A stretch of 64,000 nucleotides of DNA from NCBI RefSeq assembly GCF_022921055.1, contig NZ_CP095063.1:252381-316380 (forward strand), read 5' to 3'. This document shows positions 56,882 through 64,000 of the stretch, in pieces. The notes beneath the pieces are model-generated. The model was not told the DNA's origin. It worked only from the letters and a program-made list of their open reading frames with translations, and made no database searches. The stretch's first letter is position 1; every line of letters begins with the position of its first letter. A program made the position numbers and the translations under genes. The DNA comes from Hymenobacter volaticus. Its GTDB lineage: Bacteria; Bacteroidota; Bacteroidia; Cytophagales; Hymenobacteraceae.

Positions 56882-59800
56882 CTATTGAACATCTGGCCCG
56901 GCGAGCGACTGCAGAGCAAAAACTAACTCGTTGTATTGGGTGGCTTGGTCGAGGTAAGCGGCCTGAATCTGCCAGGCCGGCTCGGTGTTCACCACATAGG
57001 TGACGTAGTCGATGTCGCCAGCACGCAAACTTTTCTCGGCGGTGGTAAGAATGAGTTGGGCTTGTGGCAGCGCCGTCTGCTCGTAGTACGCCACCGACGC
57101 TTGGGCGCGGGCGAGTTGCTGGCGCAAACCAACTAATTGTCCCTGCAATTGCGCGGTAGCGTAGGAAAGCTGCGTTGTAGCCGCTTGCTCGGCCACCCGA
57201 GCGGCAGCCACCCGGTTTTTTTGCACGCCACCTAGCAAGGGCAACGACAACCCTACCTGCCCAACGTGGTAGCCACCTTCCTGGTTGATAGTCTGGTTGA
57301 AATAGCCCGCCCGCAGGTCGGGTAAGCGGCGTAGTTGCTCGACTTTAGTTTGCTGCTGACTCACGGCCACTTCCTGCCGAAGCAAGGCTAGTGTGGGGTT
57401 AGCGTCGGAGCTTAGGCCAGCGGTGTCGGCAGCAGTGAACGAAGCCAGCAGCTGGGTGGTGGTGTCAATAGCAATCAGTGTGTTGCCGGCGCCTAGCAGC
57501 ACGCCTAGTTGCTGGCGCTGCACCTGAAGTTGCGTACGCAAAGTGGCGAGCCGATTGCGTAGCTCCAGCGAGCGGGCCGAAGCGGATACCTGCTCCAAGC
57601 GGTTGGTTTCGCCCGTGCGGTAGCGCACCTCGGCGGCTCGGGCCGCTCGACGGTAAAGACTGTCTTGGCGGCGCAGCAGGGCGGTGCGGCGGTAGTCGGT
57701 CAGCACCTGGTAATAGGCGCTGCGAATTTGTTGGGTGAGTTGCCGGCGTTGCACCCGGCCGCGCTGCTCGGCCGTTAGCACCTGGCTTTCCAGCAGTTGG
57801 CGCTGGGCAGCATACACCATAGGCAGCGAAGTTTGCTGAATGATATTCACCGTCCGGTCGTTGAGCGGCCCTTGGATCTTACCGTACTGAAAATCGAGCA
57901 ACGTACGCGGAATGTCGTAGCCGGTGCGCGTCAGGGCCCGTTGCCGGCTAACCTCCAATGTCGCGGATTCAACCAGCAGACTTTGCTGCAAACCTGTCTG
58001 CAGCGCTTGCACTAAGGTGAGCGGCGTGCCCGGAGCCGGCAAGAGGGAGTGGGTGGCCGCGGGCATAGTTTGAGCCCGCGCCGAAGATGCTAGCCCGAGC
58101 AAGCTTAGGCCCGCGCCCACAAGTAGCACACTACGCGCCGCGGAACCCGCTACGGCGTGGTGGGTTGCCGCTTCGGCAGGCTCCTCGGCGTCGGTAGGAC
58201 TCGGTTCCCCGTCCTTGGTGAAGAGGGTGTAGAGCACTGGCAGCAATACCAACGTAAGCAGAGTAGCTGAAATCAGGCCGCCGATAACGACCGTCGCCAG
58301 CGGCTTCTGCACTTCGGCCCCCGCCGCCGTCGACAACGCCATGGGGAGGAAACCCAAGGCGGCCACTGAGGCGGTCAGCAACACCGGCCGGAAGCGTTCG
58401 GTAGTGGCTTCAAGCACCCGCTCTCGTACGCTGTCCACCCCAGCCCGAGCAAACTCATTCACGCTGGCCAGCAGCACGATACCGTTGAGCACGGCCACCC
58501 CGAACAGCGCAATGAAGCCCACGCCGGCCGAAATGCTAAATGGCATGCCCCGCACCCACAAGGCCAGAATACCGCCAATGGCCGCCAGCGGAATACCAGT
58601 GAAAATCAGCGCAGCTTGTTTCACGGAGCGAAAAGACAGGTAGAGCAGCAGGAAAATCAGGCCCAATGCCACCGGCACGGCCACTTGGAGGCGGGCCTTG
58701 GCTTGCTGTAAGTTCTCGAACTGCCCGCCGTAGGCCAAGGTGTAGCCAGTAGGTAGAGGCAAACTCTGCGTGAGCTTTCGCTGAATATCTTTCACCAAGC
58801 TTTCCACGTCGCGGTTACGCACGTTCACGCCGATATTGATGCGCCGACGAGCATCATCGCGCGATACCTGAGCAGGAGCGTTGCGGAAAGCCACCGTAGC
58901 CACTTCCGACAACGGAATTTTTCCGCCGCCCGGCAAGTCTACGTACAGGCTGTTCAAGTCCTGTAACCCCCGACGGCTGGTGGAATCGAGGCGCACTACC
59001 AGGTCGTAGCGCCGCTCGCCTTCGTACACTTGCCCGGCCACATCGCCGGCAAACGAGGCGCGCACCAGGGCATTTAGGTCGGCTACGTTAAGGCCATACT
59101 GGGCCAGCTTCTGCCGGTCATAAAGCACGCGCATCTGCGGCAGCGCCACAATTTGCTCGACCTTTAAGTCGCCCACGCCGGGCAGCGGCCGGATCAGGCT
59201 GGCGGCCTGGTTGGCTTTATCGTAGAGCACGTCCAAGTCGTCGCCGTAGATTTTGATGCTGATGTCGGACTTCGAACCGGAAATCAGTTCGTTGAAGCGC
59301 ATCTGAATGGGCTGCTGGAATTCGAGCGTGATGCCCGGAATACCCGCCAGCGCCTCATTCATCTTGCTAGCCAATTCCTCGCGGGAGTGGGCCGAAGTCC
59401 ACTGGCTCTGATCTTTGAGTACCACAATCTGGTCGGAGTCTTCCATCGACATTGGATCGGTAGGAATTTCCGAGGTGCCGACTTTGCCCACCACCTGCTC
59501 GACCTCCGGAAATTTATCCAGCAAGATTCGCTGAACTTGGGTGGTGGTAGCAATGGTCTGGGAAAGCGAGCTGCCCGGCTTGATGCCTACATACACAGCA
59601 AAGTCTCCTTCGTCGAGCTGGGGCACGAACTCACCACCCATTCGCAGGAAGATGACAGCGGCCAGCACCAACAGCCCCACAGCTCCACCGACTACCACTC
59701 CACGCAAACGCAATGCCCCGTGGATAAGCGGCTGGTAGCCCCGAAACAGAAATTTCATGATGCGGTCGGCCAGGGTGCCTTCCTCTTTGATGTTTTTGCG

Positions 59801-61303
59801 CAGCGCCCAGGCCGCCACCGCCGGCACGTACGTCAAGCACAGCAGCATGGCCCCCAGGATGGCGAAGCTCACCGTCAGGGCCATAGGCCGGAACATCTTG
59901 CCTTCGATGCCGGTCAGGGCCAAGATGGGGAAGTACACGATCAAGATGATGAGCTGTCCAAACAAGGCAGAGCGCATCATGCGAGTAGCAGCCCCTTCGG
60001 CTAGTTGGTCCATGGTTTCGTGGGCGGACTGCGCCCGGTGGTGCACCAGCTGGAATATCATGGCTTCCACGATAATCACGGCCCCATCAACAATGAGCCC
60101 AAAGTCCAGGGCGCCGAGTGACATCAGATTGGCCGACACCCCGAAGGCGCTCATCAGCCCAAGAGCAAACAGCATGCACAGTGGTATCATGCTGGCCACC
60201 ACCAGGCCCGCCCGCAGGTTGCCGAGCAGCAACAAGAGCACGACCACCACAATGACACCGCCTTCAACCAAGTTCTTACTGACGGTATGAATGGCTTTGT
60301 CGATCAGCTTGGTACGGTCCAGAAACGGGTCAATGGTTACGCCTTTAGGCAGGGTGCGCTGGATTTCAGCCACCTTGGCTTTCACGCCCAGTATGGTTTC
60401 CTCCGACGAGGCGCCCTTGAGCATCAGCACGATGCCACCTACGGTTTCGCCCTTGCCGTCGCGGGTCATGGCTCCGTAGCGCATGGCGTGCCCGAAACCC
60501 ACCTCGGCCACGTCGCGCACCAGCAGCGGCGTCATGCCCGACTGTTTGATGACGATGGTGCCAATATCTTGCAGGGTACTGACGCGGCCTTCGCCGCGGA
60601 TGAAGTAGGCGTTGGGCCCGCGTTCGAGGTAGCTGCCGCCGGTATTGGCGTTGTTAGCTTGCAGAGCCCGAAACAGTTCGGCCATACTCACGCCGGCTGC
60701 GTTAAGCCGATCAGGGTTGACGCTCACCTCGTACTGGCGGACGTATCCCCCGAAGCTGCTCACATCGACCACGCCCGGCACGCTGGCTAGCTGCCGCTTC
60801 ACCACCCAGTCCTGCAAATCGCGCAGCGCGGCCAGTGAGAACTTCTGTTCGTAGCCGGGCGCCACGCGCAACGAGTACTGAAAAATCTCGCCGAGTCCGG
60901 TTGAAATCGGGCCCATTCCCGGGCTGCCGGCATCAGCCCCGAGGTTGCCTTCGGCGGCTTTTAGCTTCTCGGCCACTAGTTGGCGGTTGCGATAAGTGTC
61001 AGCCTCATCATCGAACACAACCGTGATAACCGAGAGGCCGAAGCGCGAAGTAGAACGAATTTCCTTGACGCCGGGCACAGTTCGCAGTTGCAACTCCAGC
61101 GGGACCGTGAGCAGCTGCTCCACTTCCTGCGCGGCCAGCGCCGGCGACTGAGTCAGGACCTGTACTTGGTTGTTGGTGATGTCGGGAATGGCATCTAGGG
61201 GTAGGCGCACGGCCGAGTAACCGCCCCACGCAATTAGACCCACGACGAGCAAAACCACGAAAAGTTTATTGCGGATGCTGGCCGCAATGATGGATGAAAG
61301 CAT
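56882..61303 (-). CDS. CusA/CzcA-type heavy-metal RND pump fused to a TolC-like outer-membrane factor
   Basis: One 1473-residue polypeptide combining two efflux parts. From the ATG at 61303, residues ~1-1045 are the proton-driven RND pump: helix 1 KLFVVLLVVGLIAWGGYSAV, VRLPLDAIPDITNNQVQV, the transmembrane LGALDFGLIVDGAVIIVEAM with the proton-relay Asp, GGEFVPQLDEGDF, and the last helices FIALFGVAVLNGIVLLASVN. After a linker (TDAEEPAEAATHH), an internal signal-peptide-like stretch SVLLVGAGLSLLGLASSARA leads into a TolC-family region (LVQALQTGLQQSLLVESATL, QQIRSAYYQVLTDYRR-like coiled coils, YVTYVVNTEPAWQIQAAYLD). The fusion is a known arrangement in Bacteroidota. Likely substrates: Cu, Zn, Co or Ni. 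Intact. Confidence 0.92.
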   Translation of the reverse strand: MLSSIIAASIRNKLFVVLLVVGLIAWGGYSAVRLPLDAIPDITNNQVQVLTQSPALAAQEVEQLLTVPLELQLRTVPGVKEIRSTSRFGLSVITVVFDDEADTYRNRQLVAEKLKAAEGNLGADAGSPGMGPISTGLGEIFQYSLRVAPGYEQKFSLAALRDLQDWVVKRQLASVPGVVDVSSFGGYVRQYEVSVNPDRLNAAGVSMAELFRALQANNANTGGSYLERGPNAYFIRGEGRVSTLQDIGTIVIKQSGMTPLLVRDVAEVGFGHAMRYGAMTRDGKGETVGGIVLMLKGASSEETILGVKAKVAEIQRTLPKGVTIDPFLDRTKLIDKAIHTVSKNLVEGGVIVVVVLLLLLGNLRAGLVVASMIPLCMLFALGLMSAFGVSANLMSLGALDFGLIVDGAVIIVEAMIFQLVHHRAQSAHETMDQLAEGAATRMMRSALFGQLIILIVYFPILALTGIEGKMFRPMALTVSFAILGAMLLCLTYVPAVAAWALRKNIKEEGTLADRIMKFLFRGYQPLIHGALRLRGVVVGGAVGLLVLAAVIFLRMGGEFVPQLDEGDFAVYVGIKPGSSLSQTIATTTQVQRILLDKFPEVEQVVGKVGTSEIPTDPMSMEDSDQIVVLKDQSQWTSAHSREELASKMNEALAGIPGITLEFQQPIQMRFNELISGSKSDISIKIYGDDLDVLYDKANQAASLIRPLPGVGDLKVEQIVALPQMRVLYDRQKLAQYGLNVADLNALVRASFAGDVAGQVYEGERRYDLVVRLDSTSRRGLQDLNSLYVDLPGGGKIPLSEVATVAFRNAPAQVSRDDARRRINIGVNVRNRDVESLVKDIQRKLTQSLPLPTGYTLAYGGQFENLQQAKARLQVAVPVALGLIFLLLYLSFRSVKQAALIFTGIPLAAIGGILALWVRGMPFSISAGVGFIALFGVAVLNGIVLLASVNEFARAGVDSVRERVLEATTERFRPVLLTASVAALGFLPMALSTAAGAEVQKPLATVVIGGLISATLLTLVLLPVLYTLFTKDGEPSPTDAEEPAEAATHHAVAGSAARSVLLVGAGLSLLGLASSARAQTMPAATHSLLPAPGTPLTLVQALQTGLQQSLLVESATLEVSRQRALTRTGYDIPRTLLDFQYGKIQGPLNDRTVNIIQQTSLPMVYAAQRQLLESQVLTAEQRGRVQRRQLTQQIRSAYYQVLTDYRRTALLRRQDSLYRRAARAAEVRYRTGETNRLEQVSASARSLELRNRLATLRTQLQVQRQQLGVLLGAGNTLIAIDTTTQLLASFTAADTAGLSSDANPTLALLRQEVAVSQQQTKVEQLRRLPDLRAGYFNQTINQEGGYHVGQVGLSLPLLGGVQKNRVAAARVAEQAATTQLSYATAQLQGQLVGLRQQLARAQASVAYYEQTALPQAQLILTTAEKSLRAGDIDYVTYVVNTEPAWQIQAAYLDQATQYNELVFALQSLAGPDVQ

Positions 61304-61593
61304 GTAGTAAGGATTAACGCTGGGGTGGCGCAAGGCAAACCCTGCGCGCCGAAGAAGGCCCCGCGAAAAGCACGGAACTTAGCTTCGTCTGCTTACCCTA
61401 CATGGGCAAGTAGAAGCAACTGCGGTAAGAAAAATGGAGTTGCTGCCTAGAGCCCCGAAGAACACAGCAGGTAGATTCCAGTCAGGACAGAACGGAGGAC
61501 AGGCAGCAAAAGGAAGAGCTGCTAACAGGAATGCCCATGCCGTTGCCTACCACGCTGTGGAGTGGGCACACGGCTACCGGTAGGGTTTCGAGC

Positions 61594-61995
61594 TTACACT
61601 CGTGGGGGCTGAAGCAAAGCGGTGCCTTCCGCGTCGAGGTAACGCGGAGCCGAGGCGAGCCGATAGGCGAAGACACGCCAGGAGGGAGCTAACTGCTGAG
61701 TTAGCAGTCGGGTGGCCGGAACCACATACTCCAAATTGGGCAAGCGGTGCTGCCCGTGTAAAGGCAGTTGGTCGTGCTCCGTCGAGGGTGGGCACTGTTG
61801 GATACTGGTGCCTCCTAAGTTGTAGTGAGCACCCAGGAATTGTCCGAAGGACATCGAGCCACCTTCAGGAGTTTGGTGGTACTGGAAATGCGCCAGCAAC
61901 TGCGGCAACTTGCCCAGCTCTTCCACGTCGTTGTGCGGCATAAGGCCGCCCACGAACATGATGAGGCTCAGAAAAAGTGCAAGGGCCGCTTTCAT
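61594..61995 (-). CDS. Small exported His-containing protein heading the efflux operon
   Basis: Hypothetical protein of about 133 residues: ATG at 61995, signal MKAALALFLSLIMFVGG, then LMPHNDVEELGKLPQLLAHF, YHQTPEGGSMSFGQFLGAHY and HDQLPLHGQHRLPN. Many His residues in the middle suggest metal binding. Similar short genes sit directly upstream of CusA-TolC pumps in this phylum, and the gap to the pump here is 290 bases on the same strand. Role probably periplasmic metal sensing or buffering; unproven. Confidence 0.65.
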   Translation of the reverse strand: MKAALALFLSLIMFVGGLMPHNDVEELGKLPQLLAHFQYHQTPEGGSMSFGQFLGAHYNLGGTSIQQCPPSTEHDQLPLHGQHRLPNLEYVVPATRLLTQQLAPSWRVFAYRLASAPRYLDAEGTALLQPPRV

Positions 61996-62252
61996 TTCAG
62001 GCACAAAGATAAGGCGCCAACAGCTATAGTTTGGCCCAACTGGTTAAAAACGCCCCAGGTAGGTGCGCTATAGCGTTGCGAAACGAGCGGGAGCGGGTAG
62101 TCCAACCAACTCATCGAAACCTGTTGCAAAAGCATAAAGCCCTTTGTTGTTGCCAGCCCACCTAACTATACGAAAGCTTACTGCAAGGTAGTTGTGTGAC
62201 TCGGTAGAGACCAGCATGTTGTAGTCGGCGCCAACTGATGCCTTAGCTCAAC

Positions 62253-62618
62253 TTACTTGCTAGTAGCTATATGACAGCGGGCGCGTAGCACGCTGAAATT
62301 AGCCGCAGATAACTCCGGGTAGGCGGTTTTGATGCGAGCTTCGGCTTCGGCTTCACTCAATTGCTCGTCCCGCACCTGGTAGTACCAGTGCAGGGCCTGA
62401 CGCCCCAACGCGTCGGCGCGGGCTTGCACACGACTTGCTTCAGGCGTTGGCAACCCGGGAAATGCCTGCTGCAAGTCGGCTAGGGTGTTTCCGCTGCCAG
62501 CCACTGGTGCCCAATTGGCTTGCACTGCATAGTTGAAGGGGTCTTCTGCCGAGCCCATAGGGGCGGTTGGCTTATCAAAAGCCTCCAGCATATTGCCAAT
62601 TACGTTGCGCCAGCCCAT
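62253..62618 (-). CDS. Putative immunity protein to the adjacent toxin
   Basis: 121-residue protein starting at the ATG at 62618 (MGWRNVIGNMLEAFDKPTAP), four bases after the toxin stop (TAAGGGTATG), so translation is coupled. The frame is open further upstream, but that part is a shadow of the toxin gene. It is small and acidic-leaning with helical character (LHWYYQVRDEQLSEAEAEAR), no signal peptide and no family I recognise. Position directly after a polymorphic-toxin-like gene is the only evidence for the immunity role. Confidence 0.6.
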   Translation of the reverse strand: MGWRNVIGNMLEAFDKPTAPMGSAEDPFNYAVQANWAPVAGSGNTLADLQQAFPGLPTPEASRVQARADALGRQALHWYYQVRDEQLSEAEAEARIKTAYPELSAANFSVLRARCHIATSK

Positions 62619-62622
62619 ACCC

Positions 62623-63909
62623 TTATTTCTTAGGAATGTTGGTAATGTGAATTTCCGTAACCCGGCCCGCCCGCTGGGAGGCAACCAATTCTTGCTCTTC
62701 CACCGTGGCCCAAATAGAAAATTTAGGGTCGTAGTACGGTCCCTTGTATACCTCGACACTGCCGCGCGCACCTTGCGCAAACCGCCGCGACAGGCGCCCC
62801 CACTGGGGCCGCATTTGGGTACGCCAATCTACCTTGCCATCCAGCAGTACCGTTTGCCGGTCCAGCCAAGCACCACCCTTAGTCATTTCCAGCGAGGTGC
62901 GCCCACCTTGGCGGGCTAGCATCTGTGCTTCCTGGGCCGCTTTGCCACCTCCCACGCCTTCCAGTCCCGACCAGAATGCTGACTTGTTGAGGGGCGTGGC
63001 TACGTTACGGAAAGGAATCTGAGCGCGCACTGCCGTAAAGCGGCTATAAGCAGGTAGGGCCTGCCGCACGCTACCGGTTAAGCGGGTGATGGTTTGTACG
63101 TGCTGTACTTCGGAGGCTACAATTCGAAAGCCGGTTTTGGCTACCCCACCCGCACCTTTGGTAGTAAGCACGTCGCCGGCCACGCGGCCAACGACTTTGC
63201 CCCACTGCCGGGCTTTCCAGTTAGGCATGTCCCGAATGGTATGATCCAGCGCCATCACAATTTGCACCTGCCGAGGGGCAAACTGAGTACCTAAGTGCTG
63301 ATCTAGCCATTGAGCGCTAGCTTGGCCACCTAACGGTCCACTTGCTTGTGGGCTCAACAGGGTGACGGCCACCATTGTAGTGCCTAGTTCAGTCCAAGTT
63401 TTCACTTGCCAAGCGTCCTTGGCGACAAAGTTCCAGGTGCCTTTCACAGACTCGCCCACGCCCTCGTAGAAGCCCACAGTGTACTGTCCGTAGGCCCGGA
63501 CTGCTTGCACGCCCGTTGCCACCACCCGCCCTCCAACGCTAGGGCGCGGTGCAACGGCCTGCGTGCGCTGACTGATGATACGGGGCGGCACTACCCGCCG
63601 TGGCCGGGCCTGTTGGGCTACCAAGGCGCGGTTGCTGGCAGCCGGCTGTCCTCCAACTGTCGTTCCGGCTGGGCGCGCGGTTTGTGCGCGGTTACTGACG
63701 GGGGGCTGCCGACGAGGAGGTGGAGTAGGAGCGAGCATATTATTTAGACTAATACGCGGAAAGAACAGCCGCCAGAAAGTTTGCGTAAGTCCAGGCTGAA
63801 GAACATCTGGAAAACCAAGTTTGCAAAATTCTTCTAAGTTTACTGAATGCCGGGATATAGTTGGGGCGCCGTTAGTGAATATCCAGTTTTGAAGCTTACT
63901 AGAATTCAT
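62623..63909 (-). CDS. Polymorphic-toxin-like protein with C-terminal toxin cassette
   Basis: 428 residues from the ATG at 63909; the ATG at 63738 (MLAPTPPPRRQPP, after an AT-rich leader) is an equally good start. Layout: Pro/Arg/Gln/Ala-rich N-terminus (residues 58-130); a helical pretoxin segment (YTVGFYEGVGESVKGTWNFV, ALDHTIRDMPNWKARQWGKV, AGDVLTTKGAGGVAKTGFRI); and a C-terminal module from about residue 305 (SAFWSGLEGVGGGKAAQEAQ, GGRTSLEMTKGGAWLDRQ, WGRLSRRFAQGARGSVEVYK, FSIWATVEEQELVA). That C-terminal arrangement recurs as an exchangeable toxin tail in Rhs and related proteins; its biochemical activity is not known to me. No signal peptide, so secretion would need a T6SS/eCIS-type system outside the window. 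Confidence 0.65.
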   Translation of the reverse strand: MNSSKLQNWIFTNGAPTISRHSVNLEEFCKLGFPDVLQPGLTQTFWRLFFPRISLNNMLAPTPPPRRQPPVSNRAQTARPAGTTVGGQPAASNRALVAQQARPRRVVPPRIISQRTQAVAPRPSVGGRVVATGVQAVRAYGQYTVGFYEGVGESVKGTWNFVAKDAWQVKTWTELGTTMVAVTLLSPQASGPLGGQASAQWLDQHLGTQFAPRQVQIVMALDHTIRDMPNWKARQWGKVVGRVAGDVLTTKGAGGVAKTGFRIVASEVQHVQTITRLTGSVRQALPAYSRFTAVRAQIPFRNVATPLNKSAFWSGLEGVGGGKAAQEAQMLARQGGRTSLEMTKGGAWLDRQTVLLDGKVDWRTQMRPQWGRLSRRFAQGARGSVEVYKGPYYDPKFSIWATVEEQELVASQRAGRVTEIHITNIPKK

Positions 63910-63961
63910 GAGTCGTCAGGTAACATCCACCGTTCAATGCGCCGGCTCCGCCCTGGCTCCA

Positions 63962-63980
63962 TCTGCTGATATTCAGCAGA
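63962..63980. repeat. Short palindrome upstream of the toxin gene
   Basis: TCTGCTGA (63962-63969) pairs with TCAGCAGA (63973-63980) around TAT. It could end an upstream gene or be an operator; the window edge prevents a decision. Confidence 0.3.
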
Positions 63981-64000
63981 TATCCCTTACCCAAAGCCTA

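Noticed and set aside
63910..64000. End of an upstream gene overlapping the toxin start
   Set aside because: One frame is open from the edge and another ends with a TGA overlapping the ATG at 63909, but fewer than 30 codons are visible, too little to choose.
1..64000. tRNA, rRNA, CRISPR arrays, insertion sequences, riboswitches
   Set aside because: I looked for conserved cloverleaf ends, repeat-spacer periodicity and transposase motifs by eye and found none; a covariance-model scan would be needed to exclude small RNAs.

Overview
The window looks like a chromosomal segment of a Bacteroidota bacterium, most likely a Hymenobacter-like member of the Cytophagales. Evidence: an adjacent SusC/SusD pair, many secreted glycoside hydrolases, a CusA-TolC fusion, TAnnTTTG-type promoter elements, weak Shine-Dalgarno sequences, and fairly GC-rich coding DNA with AT-rich intergenic stretches. 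I see no rRNA, tRNA, CRISPR array or transposase.

Layout. (1) 1-9.7 kb: GH92 mannosidase (open to the left edge), OpgC-like acyltransferase, membrane AraC-type regulator, GH18 chitinase, arginase-family protein, small outer-membrane-like protein, DinB-like protein. (2) 9.8-15 kb: minus-strand run of GH29 fucosidase, GH3 glucosidase and Gfo/Idh/MocA oxidoreductase. (3) 16.2-31.5 kb: minus-strand module GH127 - SusC - SusD - FG-GAP/ASPIC lipoprotein - putative glycosidase - vanadium haloperoxidase, with a divergent LacI-type regulator and three CAATCGATTG-like candidate operators. (4) 31.5-37.6 kb: DUF1680 (GH146-like) hydrolase with an M1 aminopeptidase, an NTF2-like protein and a beta-helix lipoprotein. 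(5) 38.3-43 kb: three short-chain dehydrogenases, an HxlR regulator with a duplicated four-box control region, and a MarR-GNAT fusion. (6) 43.7-50.5 kb: sugar transferase, an apparent GH30 remnant, a double-GH43 enzyme, a GLxN-repeat protein and a ferredoxin-cyclase fusion. (7) 51-62 kb: metal-handling island, with TonB receptor and PepSY protein on the plus strand convergent with an RND efflux operon (adaptor plus CusA-TolC fusion) on the minus strand. (8) 62.2-64 kb: candidate polymorphic toxin and immunity gene.

The most striking global feature is that twelve genes between 3.8 and 41.5 kb are each broken by one to four frameshifts. All eighteen have the sign of a single missing base, nearly all in short homopolymers (mostly G/C). 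Adding one base at each site gives a family-like protein of whole-codon length in every case and restores catalytic motifs. I read this mainly as homopolymer under-calling in the source assembly; real gene decay is the alternative. These genes are given as single CDS features spanning the corrected reading.

Functionally the window suggests a plant- or polysaccharide-degrading lifestyle (arabinose-, fucose-, mannose- and chitin-containing glycans) with a LacI-controlled SusCD locus, plus transition-metal uptake and efflux and a contact-dependent competition gene pair at the right edge.
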